DNA of 64,000 nucleotides. Source: Wolfiporia cocos (taxonomy: Eukaryota; Basidiomycota; Agaricomycetes; Polyporales; Phaeolaceae). Where the stretch lies: positions 4,092,001 through 4,156,000 of the forward strand of contig JACCLO010000003.1 of the NCBI GenBank assembly GCA_029448655.1, given 5' to 3'. Positions 18,957 through 32,413 of the stretch are shown piece after piece. Each line of letters begins with the position of its first letter. Position 1 is the first letter of the stretch. The position numbers were made by a program, and so were the translations under genes. Below the pieces are notes generated by a model. That model did no database searches. It was not told where the DNA came from and was given only the letters and a program-made list of their open reading frames with translations.

Positions 18957-21900
18957 CTAGAGCGCCAATTGACTCGGAGCATTGGTTACTGCGCAGTATG
19001 AAGAACTTCGACGCTGTCTTTTATCTATATATTCTCCTCGTTTACTTTTTTTGCCCCGGAATGTGGCCTTTTGAATGCAACTATTCGAAAGTATGCTGTT
19101 CATCAATTCATCTGCTAGCGACACTCATCAATGCTTAGCGGTGCTTCTGCAATCGTCAACCGAACACGGCGTCAGGCCAAGGAGGTCTCGGCTGAGCTCT
19201 GCTTCACATCGGTTAGCATCGCTCATGCCAGCCTCGTCGGCTAAGTCCAATGCCGGAGGATAGCTAGCTGAAAATCCCGTGTCTCAGTAAGGAACCTCCT
19301 CTGACCAGATCGAATCATTGTCAAATTGTGATAAGTCGAACTGTCGGCTTGTATGGAGGCGGTGTCCAACAGGCTCTGACGTTGACGTCAAACCACACCG
19401 GCACGCAAGGCTCGTTGATAGCGCCAAAATGAGCTCTGACGGACCACGGACGCGAGGGGTGTGCGTGTGTGTCATTACCGCGTACGTGCCACATCCGCCA
19501 TCGCCGCATTGTCATTGGCTGCCTATGCTGCAAGCGCTCGTATTCCGCTCATCTTCGATCTCTTCCATCCACCGTCGATGGAACAGACCTAAATTAGTCC
19601 AATTCTATGATCTTCGGCTACACACTCACCTCATTTTATGATGATCACCTAATTGAGCATCGGAACCACCAGTAACTGTTCCCTTAGAACGTTTCATCAT
19701 TCTGGCACTGCGACAGCTGGGAAGACCAGCGAGCTTCATAGCGTCGATCCGCGAGGCTCGTGATACATGCGAGTAGCCATTCTCATCACCGAAGTATGGA
19801 GCACTGCCCGTAGTTTCTGATGACAGTCGGACGTGCAGCGCCCCGCCTGCCGCTGCACGCACTACCGTTTCCCCGCAGAAGGCGATTTCCTTGGATCCGA
19901 ACCGTCTAAACAGCACGTTGTCCCAGTTTGTAGTCCGAGTAAGAGATCTCAGACTGCTATCAATTTCATTCACTGAATGTTTGGACGCTAAAAGAGTTTA
20001 GTGAGCAGTCGTGTTGGTGCGGCTGTGGCGCCGACTTTGTGTCGCATCCATATGATAACACCATTGGCACTGGCGACCCTTGCGCACTAATTTAGCGCTG
20101 ATCTTAGGAGGTGCCACAGCTCGCCTCTTCTAATGTCACAATGAACAACGCCCAATTTGAACGTCAGGAGCCGCGTACTGAGCGATATCATAATACTCAC
20201 ACAAGTTGCGAAGGAGGTTGGCACGTGTCAGTCTTCAAGCTTCAAGCCTAGGATGCGAACTCCTTTTGGTAGGATGAAGGTAGACACGTATCCGTGCCTT
20301 ATCATCGAACGCCTGTATACCGGTATGGCAGGTTGACAAACCCAGGTTGCATGTGTTGACCCACAGGAACGTTAACATGTAGTCAGATCTTTGGGGCCTG
20401 TCGACATGTCATCAGACCCTGCGTGAGCATCCTAGTGCCTTAGCTGCGATACCTCCGGTGACAGGGAGTAAATTGCACTTTGTTTATTGTTTCACGCATT
20501 GTCGGACGCTCAACTCGTCACAGGACCCTGGCACTTCCACAGGCCTATGCTATCGTTTTGGGGAGCCCCAAATCGCAACTTCACGACTCAAACGGTAACA
20601 CTTTGCTCAGAGAATCGGCCTATGTCCAATCGTGGTGCCCATAGAGATGTCGTTGATCGATTGACTGGCCAGCATCACTCCCACGCCGCCAATGACCACA
20701 ACGATGAATGAGTGTGTCTGTCGTCATGAGCAGCTATTATCAGATTAGCGCTTGTTCTCAACGTACACATAATACGATGAACGACAAAAGGCGGCGTTGG
20801 CTCGCATTTTCTAATGCCATTCAGGTCTATTTGCCCTGTCAGGGAGAATACTCACGTCCATGGTGTTAACAAAACTTGGCCACTCACTCAATTGGCGATG
20901 GCGGACGACTCACAGATCAACCTTGCACTTGGCTTGTTCTCGGAGCGGATCATGTAGATCAGCCCGAGCAGTTAGCTAACTAGATGCAAGACCCAATTTA
21001 GATTCTTTTAGAAATCGAGAAGGCGGGTAGCCGCAGTAAATGAGGCGATCAAACCAGCTGTGTACAGGTGCTCGTACGGCTCCCACAGTTTTTTCGCCTG
21101 TCGGAGCTCGTCAACTACATCGTCATGCATGCATTCAAGGTACCAATAGGCGGCACGGCTTAATATTTGCATATCACATGTCCAACAGCTCAGTCGTCCA
21201 AACGTCCATCCGTCATCGCATATGTCACACTATCTGATCTGATACATCGCTCATTTCCGCCTACACAAAGCAGACTAGCCTCTGTACTACAAATACTTCG
21301 CAATTGAGTACGGTAAGGAACTGAAGCAGCTCTAAGTCCGTAGCTCTCACGGACACCGCATGAGCAAGTCCCAGGGCGGCGGAGATGTCCGATCCGACGC
21401 CAGATCATATATATTAGCTTACTTTTGGATTGGTAGTGGCAACAACGACGGATACTCGCTACCGAAGGAGCGTTAGACTTACTGGCTGACAGATAAAGGC
21501 CAATGAGATGGTGTTATCTACTGTTCGGGAAGAGAATATTGAACCCCTTGGCATCTTGCTGTGCTATCGGAACTGTTGACCGAGCGCAGAATGTATGCTT
21601 CGCTTACACGGCATTCCTCCATTTGCAATACGGCGTCTTATCGAGCGTCTCTGGATAGTCGAGCGATCTTTTGTCGCGTCGAGCTCAGGGCAGATATCCC
21701 GATCAAGTAGAGTGTGCATCAAGGGTTCCCAGTGCCGACATCTAATAGCAGCCAGACGAGAACCTTCACACGCGAGGGAAGTCACATCGTGGCGCAGAGC
21801 GTGACTCGCATGGTCGTTGGATGCGCCACATTCGCCCATGAATCTGTTATTGCGTTACGATAATCCAGGGACCGCGTTTTGGACGTTTCCACGAGGATGT

Positions 21901-22300
21901 TCCGTCCACGCCCTTCCTCCGCGTCCACCTCCGCAATTGATATGACTCCCAAAATAAAGGTCCCGCGTTCGCCGGTGTGGGTACAGCCGTTCCAGATCAG
22001 CAATAGCCCTCGCCAAGCGCCGAAGTGGACAACACACACATCGGCTTTTGAGCGATGGCATCTTTCGTCTGCCTGTTGAAACGTTGAGGGCTGGAGCGCT
22101 CCCGTCACATCATGATACTCGATTCGATTTGCAGTCCGCCAAGGTGACAAATGATATGACTGTCACAAGCCGTGTGCCGGATCCGCTACACTGGTAATTG
22201 TCGATTTATCTCTCGTTGTCTAGAACTTAATGCTCCAACCGGTCTGCTACTTATTCCGATGCCCGGCACAATTCCTTCCTTCCGCCATCTGTCCTCAAGC
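18957..22300. other. Gene-poor stretch between the DOPA dioxygenase and P450 genes
   Basis: 3.3 kb without a supported gene. The longest frame with no better overlap is a 115-codon minus-strand ORF at 19626-19973 with no recognisable motif. No tandem repeats, terminal repeats or transposon protein remnants were recognised. Confidence 0.4.
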
Positions 22301-24363
22301 ATGGACATCTCACCCCAGCTCCTCTACTTTGTCGCGGGTTTCTCGTTTCTGTTTTACTTCGCTCAGCGAAGGACGAACCCGGTATGTGTCCAGATATTAA
22401 CCTCTGACCTCTGATCGTGGATTCTGATGGACCTATAATCTCAAGCTGCACTCTATCCCGACCGTCGGGTTCTCGGCGCCATTACTCACCTACCTTAGTG
22501 CCGCAAGATGGCTTGTCGACGCACAGGGCATGCTTCAAGAGGGATATGCACAGGTACGAGTGTTCAGCGTAGGTGTACCGGCTATCCTCACTTTCGGGCC
22601 AGCACAAAATCTTCAAGATACCATCATGGGATCGATGGATGGTCTTCGTTAGCGGTCCAGACATGAACGAGGAGCTGTCTAAAATGCCTGATGATGTCAT
22701 ATCAGTGCAAGAAGCAGCGATAGACGTAAGCTTGTCGTCTCGCATGCACCGTGAATGCATGAATCAAGCTAAATTTGACATCACCACAGCTCGTACAATC
22801 AAAGTATACTATAGGAGAAAATCCAGTTGAACCCCCTATTGAGGTCGCCGCAATACGTGGCCCAATGACTCGCAACCTCTCTGCCATCGTTCCAGACGTT
22901 GTCGAGGAAGTTAGTCTCTCAATCGAGAAGACATTCCCACAAAAACAGGGTATTGAGATTTCGCACTCTCCACTGCCAGCTCTAACACAGGACCTCTATA
23001 GAATGGGTAGAAATGACAAATATGCCTGAAGTACTGCTGCAGTGCATTGCGTGCGTCGAGAACCGGATCTTCGTCGGTGCCCCTATCTGTAAGTCACATC
23101 AGGCAATACGTTGCACATATCATTATTGACGTCATTGTCTCCAGGCCGAGAACCTGAATATATCAAGATCGTCACTGATTTTGCCATTGATGTCATGAAA
23201 GGAAAGCTCGTCATGGATTTAATTCCTATGCGTTTGCGACCGTACGTTTTTGTGGATTGACATGGTTTATGAAATTTATTCGAGGACTTACTCCCGTAGG
23301 ACTCTCGGCCCGTTGCTGCCATGGAGGCGAAGGGCAATCAGGCTGATGAAGAAATACTTGGGCCCTGTTGTCGCTGAGCGACAAAAAGGATTAGAAGAAC
23401 ATGGGGCGCAATGGGACAACAAGCCGGTCTGTCAGGCTGTATGGCATATACGGGACGGTACCTGACGCACTACTTTTCAGGATGATTTCCTCATGTGGAT
23501 CGTTGAAGGAGCTTGGAACGCCAAGCTCGAGTCGGATCTGATCTATCAAACCTTCCTCTCAGCGAACTTCGCCGCGTTGCATGCTTCCAGCTTGGTATGC
23601 ATTTTGTGACACCTCTTGGCGCTTGGACTGAGAGGTCCGCTCACAGAGCATGACACAAGCATTGTACCAACTTGCATGCCTTCCAGAATGCGTACAACCT
23701 CTTCGCGAAGAGATAATGAACGTTGTCGCAGAAGACGGATGGACCAGAAACAGTTTCAACAAGATGTGGAAACTAGACAGCTTCATTAAGGAGACGCAGA
23801 GATATTATGGAATCGCCGTTAGTATGTCATATACTACTTGACTCTCTAGTACTGCTTTGCTCACGGCCAATATTCCTCACACCCAGTCTCCTTGCGTCGC
23901 AAGACATTGAAGACAGCTACCTTCTCCAATGGTGTTGTTGTTCCACCGGGTGTTCTCATAGCCGCCGCAGCTGCATCAACACATTTCGACGACGATCTGT
24001 ACGAAGACGCAACTATCTTCAAGCCGTTCCGCTTTGTCGAGAAAAGGAAGGCGGATGGCGAGGCTACAAAACACCAATTCGTCAGCTCGACACCGGACTA
24101 CATCTTCTTCGGTCTCGGGAAGCATGCATGGTACATCTCGCTTAATTGCCTGAGACTTCTGCTGAAGCTGAATGTCCGATAGCCCAGGACGGTTTTTCGT
24201 GTCGATTCTGATGAAGGCTCTACTCGCCAAGATTATCCTCGACTACGACGTAAAGATTGGTGGTGATGGATCCCGCCCGTCGAATCTGTCACTTGCCACA
24301 ACCGTCATCCCATCATCAAGAGCTAAGGTTCTCTTCAGAAAGCGTCAATCCTTTGATGGATGA
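22301..24363 (+). CDS. Cytochrome P450 monooxygenase (agaricomycete type)
   Basis: Eleven exons: 22301-22381, 22446-22553, 22603-22725, 22790-22949, 23002-23088, 23145-23241, 23300-23426, 23481-23594, 23647-23821, 23887-24130, 24183-24363. Together they give 498 residues in a single frame, the usual P450 length. An N-terminal membrane anchor (LLYFVAGFSFLFYF) places it in the ER. The I-helix region reads NFAALHASS, the K-helix ExxR is ETQR, and the PERF-like segment is FKPFRF. The haem loop is FGLGKHACPGRFF, its cysteine codon split TG|C by the last intron. The NFAA(I/L)H-type I-helix recalls CYP512-like and ent-kaurene-oxidase-like fungal P450s; the subfamily is a guess. Such enzymes oxidise terpenoids or xenobiotics. 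It looks intact. Confidence 0.9.
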
Positions 24364-25343
24364 ACGGGCTCGTTTATTGCCTATGATCCGAAAGCGCGTC
24401 ATACGGACTGTCACTCCCGAAATCCTTGATGAGACTCCGCCAAACCTCTCTGGTGTAGAAGGGTGCATTACGGACGTTATCCTCACCGCCTCGTATATTA
24501 TCGCAGTATGGTTCCCCCGTGTAATCTGCGCGTATTGTACATCAACTTCCAATCTCGACGCTTAGATAGCCAATCCGATAGAGGGTCTGCATGGAAGAGG
24601 CAGAGAAGGAACATGGACACAATCGTTCAGGTCAACTCGCGAACAAGCCTTCTCGCATGGAAGACCATTATGATTTGGGCTCATCAAATGCAGCGAGGCC
24701 TTAACTCGTGGCATCGGCGCTGACTAGGGCTGCTGGTAGGCGCAATCGCCGTCTCCGGCTAGATTCCAATATAAGACGCTGCATCTGTCAGGCAGTGAAA
24801 CGGCTGCAGTTCAGCCGATTCTGATATTGGCGAGTTGCAGGCGGCGGGGGGTTAGTAGTCTCATCTACTGAAGTTTGCCCCTGCATTAATAGTGACGTTC
24901 AATTAGCAAAATGTTTCGAGGTGGCTTCTCTGCTCATCTTGCCGGAGGCACTCAAATGCAAGATAGACGACTCGTCCGGCAGGGACATGGGCTCCCTTCA
25001 CTCCTGTCCGGCAGTGTCCAACTTCCAGGCCCCGCAACTGCAAGCAGCGAATCCTTCTCCCGCAATACCCGCAGAAACATCCACAAAAAACCATGTAGTA
25101 AAGTCTATGATTTCATTGGTCTCCGGCGAGATACATAAGCTGTAGAGCGCCACAAGCGGAACGTCGGTTTTCACGAAAATGGTCGTGTAACTATCTCATC
25201 ATGGTTGATGTCCGCGTCGCGTCAGATCACGCGATTAGCGCCTGTAAGATCCGAGCCTTTTTCTTCAAGCCGGAGTCTGCCTTGAAAGGTTGAACTTGCA
25301 CCTCCATCACCCCTCAAACAACAGCGCCTCGCAGCATTCAGCT
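24364..25343. other. Intergenic between P450 and CBS genes
   Basis: No gene is supported. A 74-codon plus-strand ORF at 24921-25145 and short frames at 24463-24723 have no recognisable motif. Confidence 0.4.
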
Positions 25344-26974
25344 ATGCCTTTCTCTCCTCATGTCCTTGACAACGCGCTCGGCGCAGTTGGGAACACGCCT
25401 CTCATCAGATTAGACAGGATTGCAAGAGAGGAAGAATTGCAGTGCAATCTCCGTTAGTACAAATTGTTTCTTCTGCTCGAAATCCGTTTCTCAAGATGTT
25501 CCCATAGTTGGCAAACTTGAGTATACATCCGCCGGAGGATCTGTGAAAGACAGAATCGCAAAGCGCATGGTCGAAGAGGCTGAGAAAGATGGCAAGCTCA
25601 TTCCCGGGTACAGCGTCGTCATTGAACCGACTTCTGGCAACACTGGTACGTCGAATCTTGTGGAATCGTATGCAACCGCGCCTTATAACGCTTATTACAT
25701 AGGTATTGGACTCGCTTTGGCCTGCGCCGTTAAGGTCAAACGCACGCCTTCTTTGCCGAGTACAAATGCTGAATACTACAGATAAGGGATATTACGTGAT
25801 CATCACGATGCCTAATAAGATGTCCCTTGTATGTTTCATGTCCCTCACCCGCCGCATCACTCTGACTGGTGGCGTGATGCCGCACACCACAGGAGAAGGA
25901 AGCCGCTCTCCGGGCGTTAGGGGCGGAAGTAGTGCGGACGCCCACTGAGGCTGCATGGGACTCGCCCGAGTCTCACATAGGTAGAGCTCACTACCGCCTG
26001 ACAGCACCTCTCGTGGCTGAATTCCTTAACGATCATCGCAGGAGTGGCCAAGAAGCTCCAGCAAGAGATCCCTGGCGGCATAATCCTTGACCAATATGCC
26101 AACGTAAGTATATGCACGCATTGCCTCGTTGCTTCCTGACCAGTAACATCTCAAATAGGTAAACAACCCCCTCGCTCATGAGTACACCACCGGCCCTGAA
26201 ATCATTGAAGCGGTCACTTCGACGCCATCTACAGCTGAGAAACCTTCCTCGGGCAAAGTCGATGTCGTAGTTGCGGGCGCTGGTACTGGCGGAACCATTA
26301 CTGGCCTCTCGCGTGCGATCAAGCAGAAACACAACAATTGCTGTATAATCGTCGGCATTGACCCCGTACGTCTTTCCGTATCGATCCCCGGAAGTTTCTT
26401 AACCCCTATTGCAGAAAGGTAGCATCCTCGCACAACCAGAGGCGCTGAATACCGCGGACGCGGGCGCGATGTACGTCGTCGAAGGCATTGGATACGACTT
26501 TGTGCCGGATGTGCTCTCGCGTGCGCACGTCGATCGTTGGGTGAAGACGTCTGACGATGATGCGTTCGCCGCCGTGCGGAAACTCATGCGCAAAGAGGGC
26601 CTGCTCGTCGGTGGAAGCAGCGGCAGTGCGTTGTCAGGTGCCCTGCGGTGGCTGAATGAGGACGAGGATGGCCGGCGTATCGCGCGTACGAAGGGCGCGA
26701 ACGTCGTCGTGCTGCTTCCTGACGGGTACGTAGGACTTACTGCGCTCGGCGCCCGCATATAGTGTTGACGACCTGTACACTGTTCAGGATTCGCAACTAT
26801 ATGAGCAAGCCGTGGTTCCTTGAGATGGCATTGGAGGCCGAGCCGAGCCCGCTGGCTGGCCAAATCGCGCGTATCCTGAAGCCGCAGACCAGCTCCGGCG
26901 CGAATGTGGAGATCGCTAGCGTGGCCGATGTCGCGGAGGGTATCGCTGATCGCACGCAGCCAACGGCTGTATAG
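25344..26974 (+). CDS. Cystathionine beta-synthase, catalytic domain only
   Basis: Nine exons: 25344-25452, 25508-25645, 25703-25734, 25787-25828, 25893-25980, 26042-26103, 26159-26365, 26415-26725, 26788-26974, giving 391 residues. A PLP enzyme condensing serine with homocysteine in transsulfuration (cytosol). Clear family blocks: [32 protein letters not shown] with the PLP lysine, [76 protein letters not shown] and [10 protein letters not shown]. These match yeast Cys4 rather than plain cysteine synthase. The protein ends about 60 residues after [10 protein letters not shown], so the C-terminal pair of CBS domains that carries regulation in yeast and animals is absent. The downstream 400 bp does not encode a recognisable CBS pair. 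AdoMet control is therefore unlikely. Confidence 0.93.
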
Positions 26975-29900
26975 GCCCAACGCGCGGGATGAGTAGATGT
27001 CATCGGACTGCTCGTACACACATCGTCTCGCAGTATCGCCACTTGGTCTCTAGATCCGCATTGTATCCCCAAGCTGAAACCCTCTAATGAACAATTGATA
27101 CTTCAGCGTCCGACTGTGGGAGCCTCTCAAGATACTCTCGTCAAGACCTCGATATTCATGCATCGGAGAACTGCCTATGGTACGACATCCTTGACCGAGT
27201 CTCAGGACAGCAGCCTCATCTGTTTCGTCATCATATTATTGATATGCCGGCTTTACACAAGCTGCTGCGATACGCGATAACCCTGACTGTTTAGAATTAT
27301 TCAGCCGTGGAGTATACTGACAACACGTGTGAACTCGACGTCTCCCGGGATCTGTCGCCACTCTACTCCCGCAAGTCGCTGTAGTAGTATCATCAGGTAC
27401 ATGACGGAACACAAGGCAGAGTCTAGAAGACTCGCCGGTATTGCGTTACATTGTCAGGGTACGCGAGGTCGTTATTGCCGGACGCTGTAGGGGTGTCATC
27501 ATCCAAGAACGGCCCCATTACCGGTTAGATGCGCAGCGATCCGTTCTATCTTCCGAGTGGTGTGCACTTGTCTTGTCGAAATGCCAGCATCATCCCGTAT
27601 ATCCGCCGCGGACATCCGAGTATCACCGCCTCAGATTCAGCATAACATAGATATCACGATGCTGATGAGACTACAATCAGATATTAACGGAAATATCAGC
27701 AACAAGTACGTTCACGCACAAGGTTCAGGTATAGATGGGGCCGAGAATGTCGTGACATAGTCGCCGAATCTGTCATTGCGGAACATAAGATTGCGGCCAT
27801 TATCTGAGACATGCTTAGTATCATAATGATTCTGCGATGCAGGAGGATTTATCAATGATTGTCTGTCGTTACAGTACTGAGAATGCGCACAAGAGAGTCC
27901 CACACCAAGTAGTTGAGCACCCAGCTGGGAACTTCGGCCGTTGCGCCAATGCTCTCGGAATAAATTGACCGTCTCCGCGTATGATCTGAAGGGAAGGCGA
28001 TACCGACAGGCTTGCCCTATCAAATTTTCACCCATGTCATGGTGGACATAATAACGTCCGAGATAATTGTACAAGTGCACGTCATAAAGAGTACTGCGAG
28101 CAGGTTGAGTTCACAATTTGAGAGAGTGGCGAGGAAACGGTCGGACGCCATATCATTCAATCCTGATAAAAATAAATTTAGAGAGTACGTGGTGCAATCC
28201 TCGAACGGCCATGAACTCTGGGTGGTGCATGATTGTGCGTATGGTCTGTGTACATTATAGCCTGCAGGAATCATTGAAGGGATCATACTTCAATAGGTAA
28301 GGCAAAAATAGGTAAGGCAAATTACACTAATCTTAAGAGAAGCGATCCCTACAGGATTTATGACCACCGGGGCGAATACTATCGCGAAAATTATCGATGA
28401 AAAGCGCCGCTCATTGCGTAGCTACGAAGGGCAGAGACGCCTATGCGAAGAGATCGATGTCATTTTCTACCTGACTGGACCGCAAAGAAGCACATGTTCC
28501 ACCGCACATTACAACTGATACGCCGGGTGATATGAGTCGATGCTACGATCTTGTCATTCAAATAAACGTGCGGCCTTACATAACTTTGGAAGAAGCAAAA
28601 CACCAGAGTACTCTCAGTACGTTAGATTGAACCAACGTTCTTGACTGACCGCGAGATGACCACCAAACAATTCGCTATCGCATACACGAGTAGCAAATAG
28701 CAAAGGATAACTGTGAGTCCTGTCATAATATACCTTATAGTGTATATGATTATTTGCATGATGCTGTCAGGAGGTGCTCATATTTTCAAACATCGTATGC
28801 TAGTGACTAGGTGAACAGATTCATAGGGTAGACCATCGACTATTGGCGGACAATTTGTCCGTCAGGCTCAACCTGCGGTATGTTGGCTTTGTGTTTGGGA
28901 ATTTACTTTATCGATGGGAATAAGCATGGTAATGCAGATGCCTAGTCACCCAACATCTGGTATTAAATCGGCGCAAGTCCACAAGATCAAGGAGTTACAT
29001 AGGGGGATAGATATCCTCACCGGTGAATCAGTCCGATTAAACATGTTCACTATGTACTTAACTGTGTTCGTGAGAAGGAAGTAGCGACCCAGCAGATAGT
29101 AACTGCGGACATCCCGTATTTCCACATGAAATTTTAGAGTCCAAAATGATGATCTGCTCAGTGACAATACTTTATTAATTATGGCGTTAAACAGCGAACT
29201 ACTCATCGATAGTTGCTATTCCGCAGCCATATAGATTCTACGCAACAAATTAGCATGACAAAACACAATAAAGATAATCGAGCTTGATCGCACATTCGTG
29301 CATGCCCGCGAACTGTCTGACGCACGATGTGCATGTCAAGTCCTATGGACGTCTCTCAATATACATGAGTGTTGGCCCATGGCAGTGCACAGTATCACCG
29401 TACATTGATTGTGGAGCTCATTACTGCAACTGAGCCCAGATAGCAGCGCTGGGAAGGAGAAGGAATGTTGCGATACATGATTAATATTCAGAACTGATGA
29501 CTGGAATGCGATACCGGCGAAACAAGGTCTGAATTGCCGATGATCAGCGCTGGATACTATACATCTTGGATTATTAGGGGTGTTCAAAAACATTTTTATT
29601 CGCATCGTGCACCTCTGAGAGCTTCAATATGATTGATTGTGCGCATCGTTCAGACATGCGCATAACTTGCAGCTGATATCGTAATGTTATGTTGCATTGG
29701 CACTTGTTGCGTCGACACCAACTAGATGTCTTACTATGTGCCAACTCAACATTTAACGTTATACACTGCGCAATGGATCCAGCTATCAAGCATGACATGT
29801 TATGTTTAACAGGAGAGTATGTAACCACTATCGAATACTTCGGATTGCGTAAACACGTAGTTTGAGAAATGCTATGCTACGGTCAGTGACATCACATGTC

Positions 29901-31393
29901 ACGGGCAAAAAGGAGGTAGCACTCTTACGTGACTCTCTTCACTATCACATACATAGAACATAACATGTACGACTACTACGCTAATATATACAGGGGGTAG
30001 AGCGCACGGTTCAGACTCCATTCTGAACTTGGCGTTCTTCCGCCCGCCCCACCTCTGAGGGCCCAGGGTGGTCATGTCATCACAAAGGGAGACTGCTACC
30101 GCAGGTATGAGGATCCCCATGGTGTCCTGAGCAGCTGCTATAGCTTGGCGACTGAGAAATAATATGATGTTACTGAACTCTTGTACTTCAGTGATGATCG
30201 AGATCGATGATCAAATGAAAGCTATGCTACGGACGCCATAAGGTATGGTGAATCGAGGTCTTCCATGCCTTTGAATAATGGATTCTACAGATGGTTCTAG
30301 CCATCTTGGTACATAGCTGACAATAACGGCTAGAAGCATATATCGGTTGATCAATGGAAGCGGCGTTATAGCATGTATCCGGTACTTCCAAGCCGATCGT
30401 ATAAATATATGCTCAAATATTGTGACAGCTGCAGCAAGAAATCAGTTATCTGATGCATCCGCAAAAGGTCATCGAAGGCAAGCACTTGCCTCGGGTAGAA
30501 ATAAGACAACATCTGTAATGTAGATTATGATCCAATAAGCTTCTTTTTCGCATCATTCATCCAGAGAATTCTGGGAACGGTTCAACAGGAGCACACGAAT
30601 GAGGCTCGGAAGTACACCCGGAGTATGGACCAGAAGGTGGGGGGAATCGAATCATAAATGCATGAGTAATGCTACTGCGTTCCATTTCTTGCTCACTCAG
30701 CACAGCGAGAAACATGCGGCTGCGACTACCCAGAAACGGCGGCCTAGCGGACTATCTTCCAGTACTTGCTCTGTGACGCTGGTAGATCAGTATGTTTGGA
30801 ATTCCAGTGGAACAGCCACAAACAAAAAGTTCGCATCCTTGCGCATTTAGCTTAAGCACATTGATCCCACTCTGTTCTACCGAAGGCATGTGCGTAAGAC
30901 AATGGCAAGGGCGTTGCTGCATCATCCAACTCTGGATGCTTCAAGGTCGTACCAATGACGGTAGTACTTCCGCACGCAGCGTCACACAGTATTCCATGTT
31001 TCAATCACGATCTGCAGCCGAGGTAATATGTTGATGCAACTTGAAATTACTTGAGCTACCGAGCAGAAAGTGGCAAAGCCGGTAGTCTCAAGTCAAACGC
31101 CCACAGCACAGCCCTGCGGCGCTCCGAGCCGGCGTCGTGACCTGTCAATCGATCCGCATGTGGCTTCCTCAGTTGCTACTACGCTCTCAACGTTCAACAT
31201 TTCGACTTTCGCCTGCGTACCCTACTCCAATGATTAGATCAGTATACTATAGAAGGTGTCTAGTCTAGTCTATGGGTGTAATCTATCTCTACAAGATAAG
31301 TTACGAACCCACCCGGCAATAACGAATAATCCCCGCCCAGATTACAGCCAACATGTAGCCGTAGTGTATCCCCTCAGCCCATGAGTCCGTTCT
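26975..31393. other. Gene-poor, apparently decayed stretch
   Basis: 4.4 kb with only short ORFs on both strands (none above about 125 codons), no recognisable motif, and more A+T than the flanking genes. A 15-16 bp direct duplication (AATAGGTAAGGCAAA twice) lies near 28292-28321. No terminal repeats were recognised. It could be an old degraded repeat cluster; nothing more can be supported. Confidence 0.4.
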
Positions 31394-32413
31394 CTATGAG
31401 CGGGGAACAACACGCCCTCTCCTCCAGAAGATGCCCGCAATGCCGACTTTAAGCGCGGCAGCGATCGCCAGGCCAATCCCCACTCTTCTCACCAGCTCTG
31501 CCTTCTCCTTATCTTCCCGGTCCGCGCTATTCTCGTTCCTCAGCGTGTCCCCATGCTTCTTGTCGTCCTTCCCATCCTTGCCAAAGTGCATAATGGCCGC
31601 ACCGGCGATAGCACCACCCACCACGGCCGAAATGCCAACAAACTTCTGCCAGCGACGCTTGCCCGTCGCGACCGCGTTGAGCCACACGCTCGTCCACGCA
31701 ACGCTCGTGGCGTATGGCGTCGCGAAGCGCTGGACGAGCACAGCCTGCAGCGCCATGCTCGATGACACAAGCCCGAGCGTCGAGTGCGGGTACGGGAGAT
31801 GGACGGGAATTCCCGTGGGGAAGAGCACGAGCGCGGACGCACCCGCAAGCAGCGTGGCTTGGAGCAGACTGGAGCCCGCGGGGGTCACCCACGATGGGAG
31901 CCGCGAGCCTGCGTAGCCGCCAAATAGGAACCCAGTGAGCGCGGCGAGGCGCTCGGAGGCGGGCGTCGACGCGAAATGCACAAGTGCAGCGTAGTCGAGC
32001 TGCGTGGAGGAGAGGCACGCGAGCAGCGAGGGGATGTCCATGCCGAGCTGGACGGTCGTGCCGGTCACGAATGCACACCACACGCCGGAGATAGCAAAGG
32101 TAAGGCTGTCTATGAGTCCAGTCGACACGCATAATAGGAGGAGGGCTGAACTAGGAGGGCTATAGGTCGTGGCAGTGGTCGTGGCCGGCGGCGTGCTTGG
32201 TTGGGCAGCGAACGCCGCCGCCATTGGCTCCGAGGCTGTGATAGTCGTTCGCGCGCTGGAGGACTGATGTAGCCGCGCACATCTCGACGCGTTCGCCGCC
32301 ACAAATGAGACGAAAGGGCGGGGTGGTCGTAGGCAGCGCACTGCACCAAGCCTGGCGGTGAACACACTCATCGGAGAAAGCAGATACCAGTAGACGCTCG
32401 GAGCTCCGTCCAT
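31394..32413 (-). CDS. DUF1275 (YoaK-type) membrane protein
   Basis: A single-exon ORF of 339 residues. The first 80 residues are low-complexity and Ala/Ser/Thr-rich. From about residue 90 comes the DUF1275 signature LLLLCVSTGLIDSLTFAISG followed by FVTGTTVQLG, then several hydrophobic segments and a Gly/Ala-rich region before a charged C-terminal stretch (GKDGKDDKKHGD) and a last hydrophobic segment. The family is found in bacteria and fungi as integral membrane proteins of unknown transport or other function. In-frame ATGs at 32413 and 32371 both precede the domain; the longer one is reported. It is divergent from the small secreted protein gene. Confidence 0.85.
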   Translation of the reverse strand: MDGAPSVYWYLLSPMSVFTARLGAVRCLRPPRPFVSFVAANASRCARLHQSSSARTTITASEPMAAAFAAQPSTPPATTTATTYSPPSSALLLLCVSTGLIDSLTFAISGVWCAFVTGTTVQLGMDIPSLLACLSSTQLDYAALVHFASTPASERLAALTGFLFGGYAGSRLPSWVTPAGSSLLQATLLAGASALVLFPTGIPVHLPYPHSTLGLVSSSMALQAVLVQRFATPYATSVAWTSVWLNAVATGKRRWQKFVGISAVVGGAIAGAAIMHFGKDGKDDKKHGDTLRNENSADREDKEKAELVRRVGIGLAIAAALKVGIAGIFWRRGRVVPRS

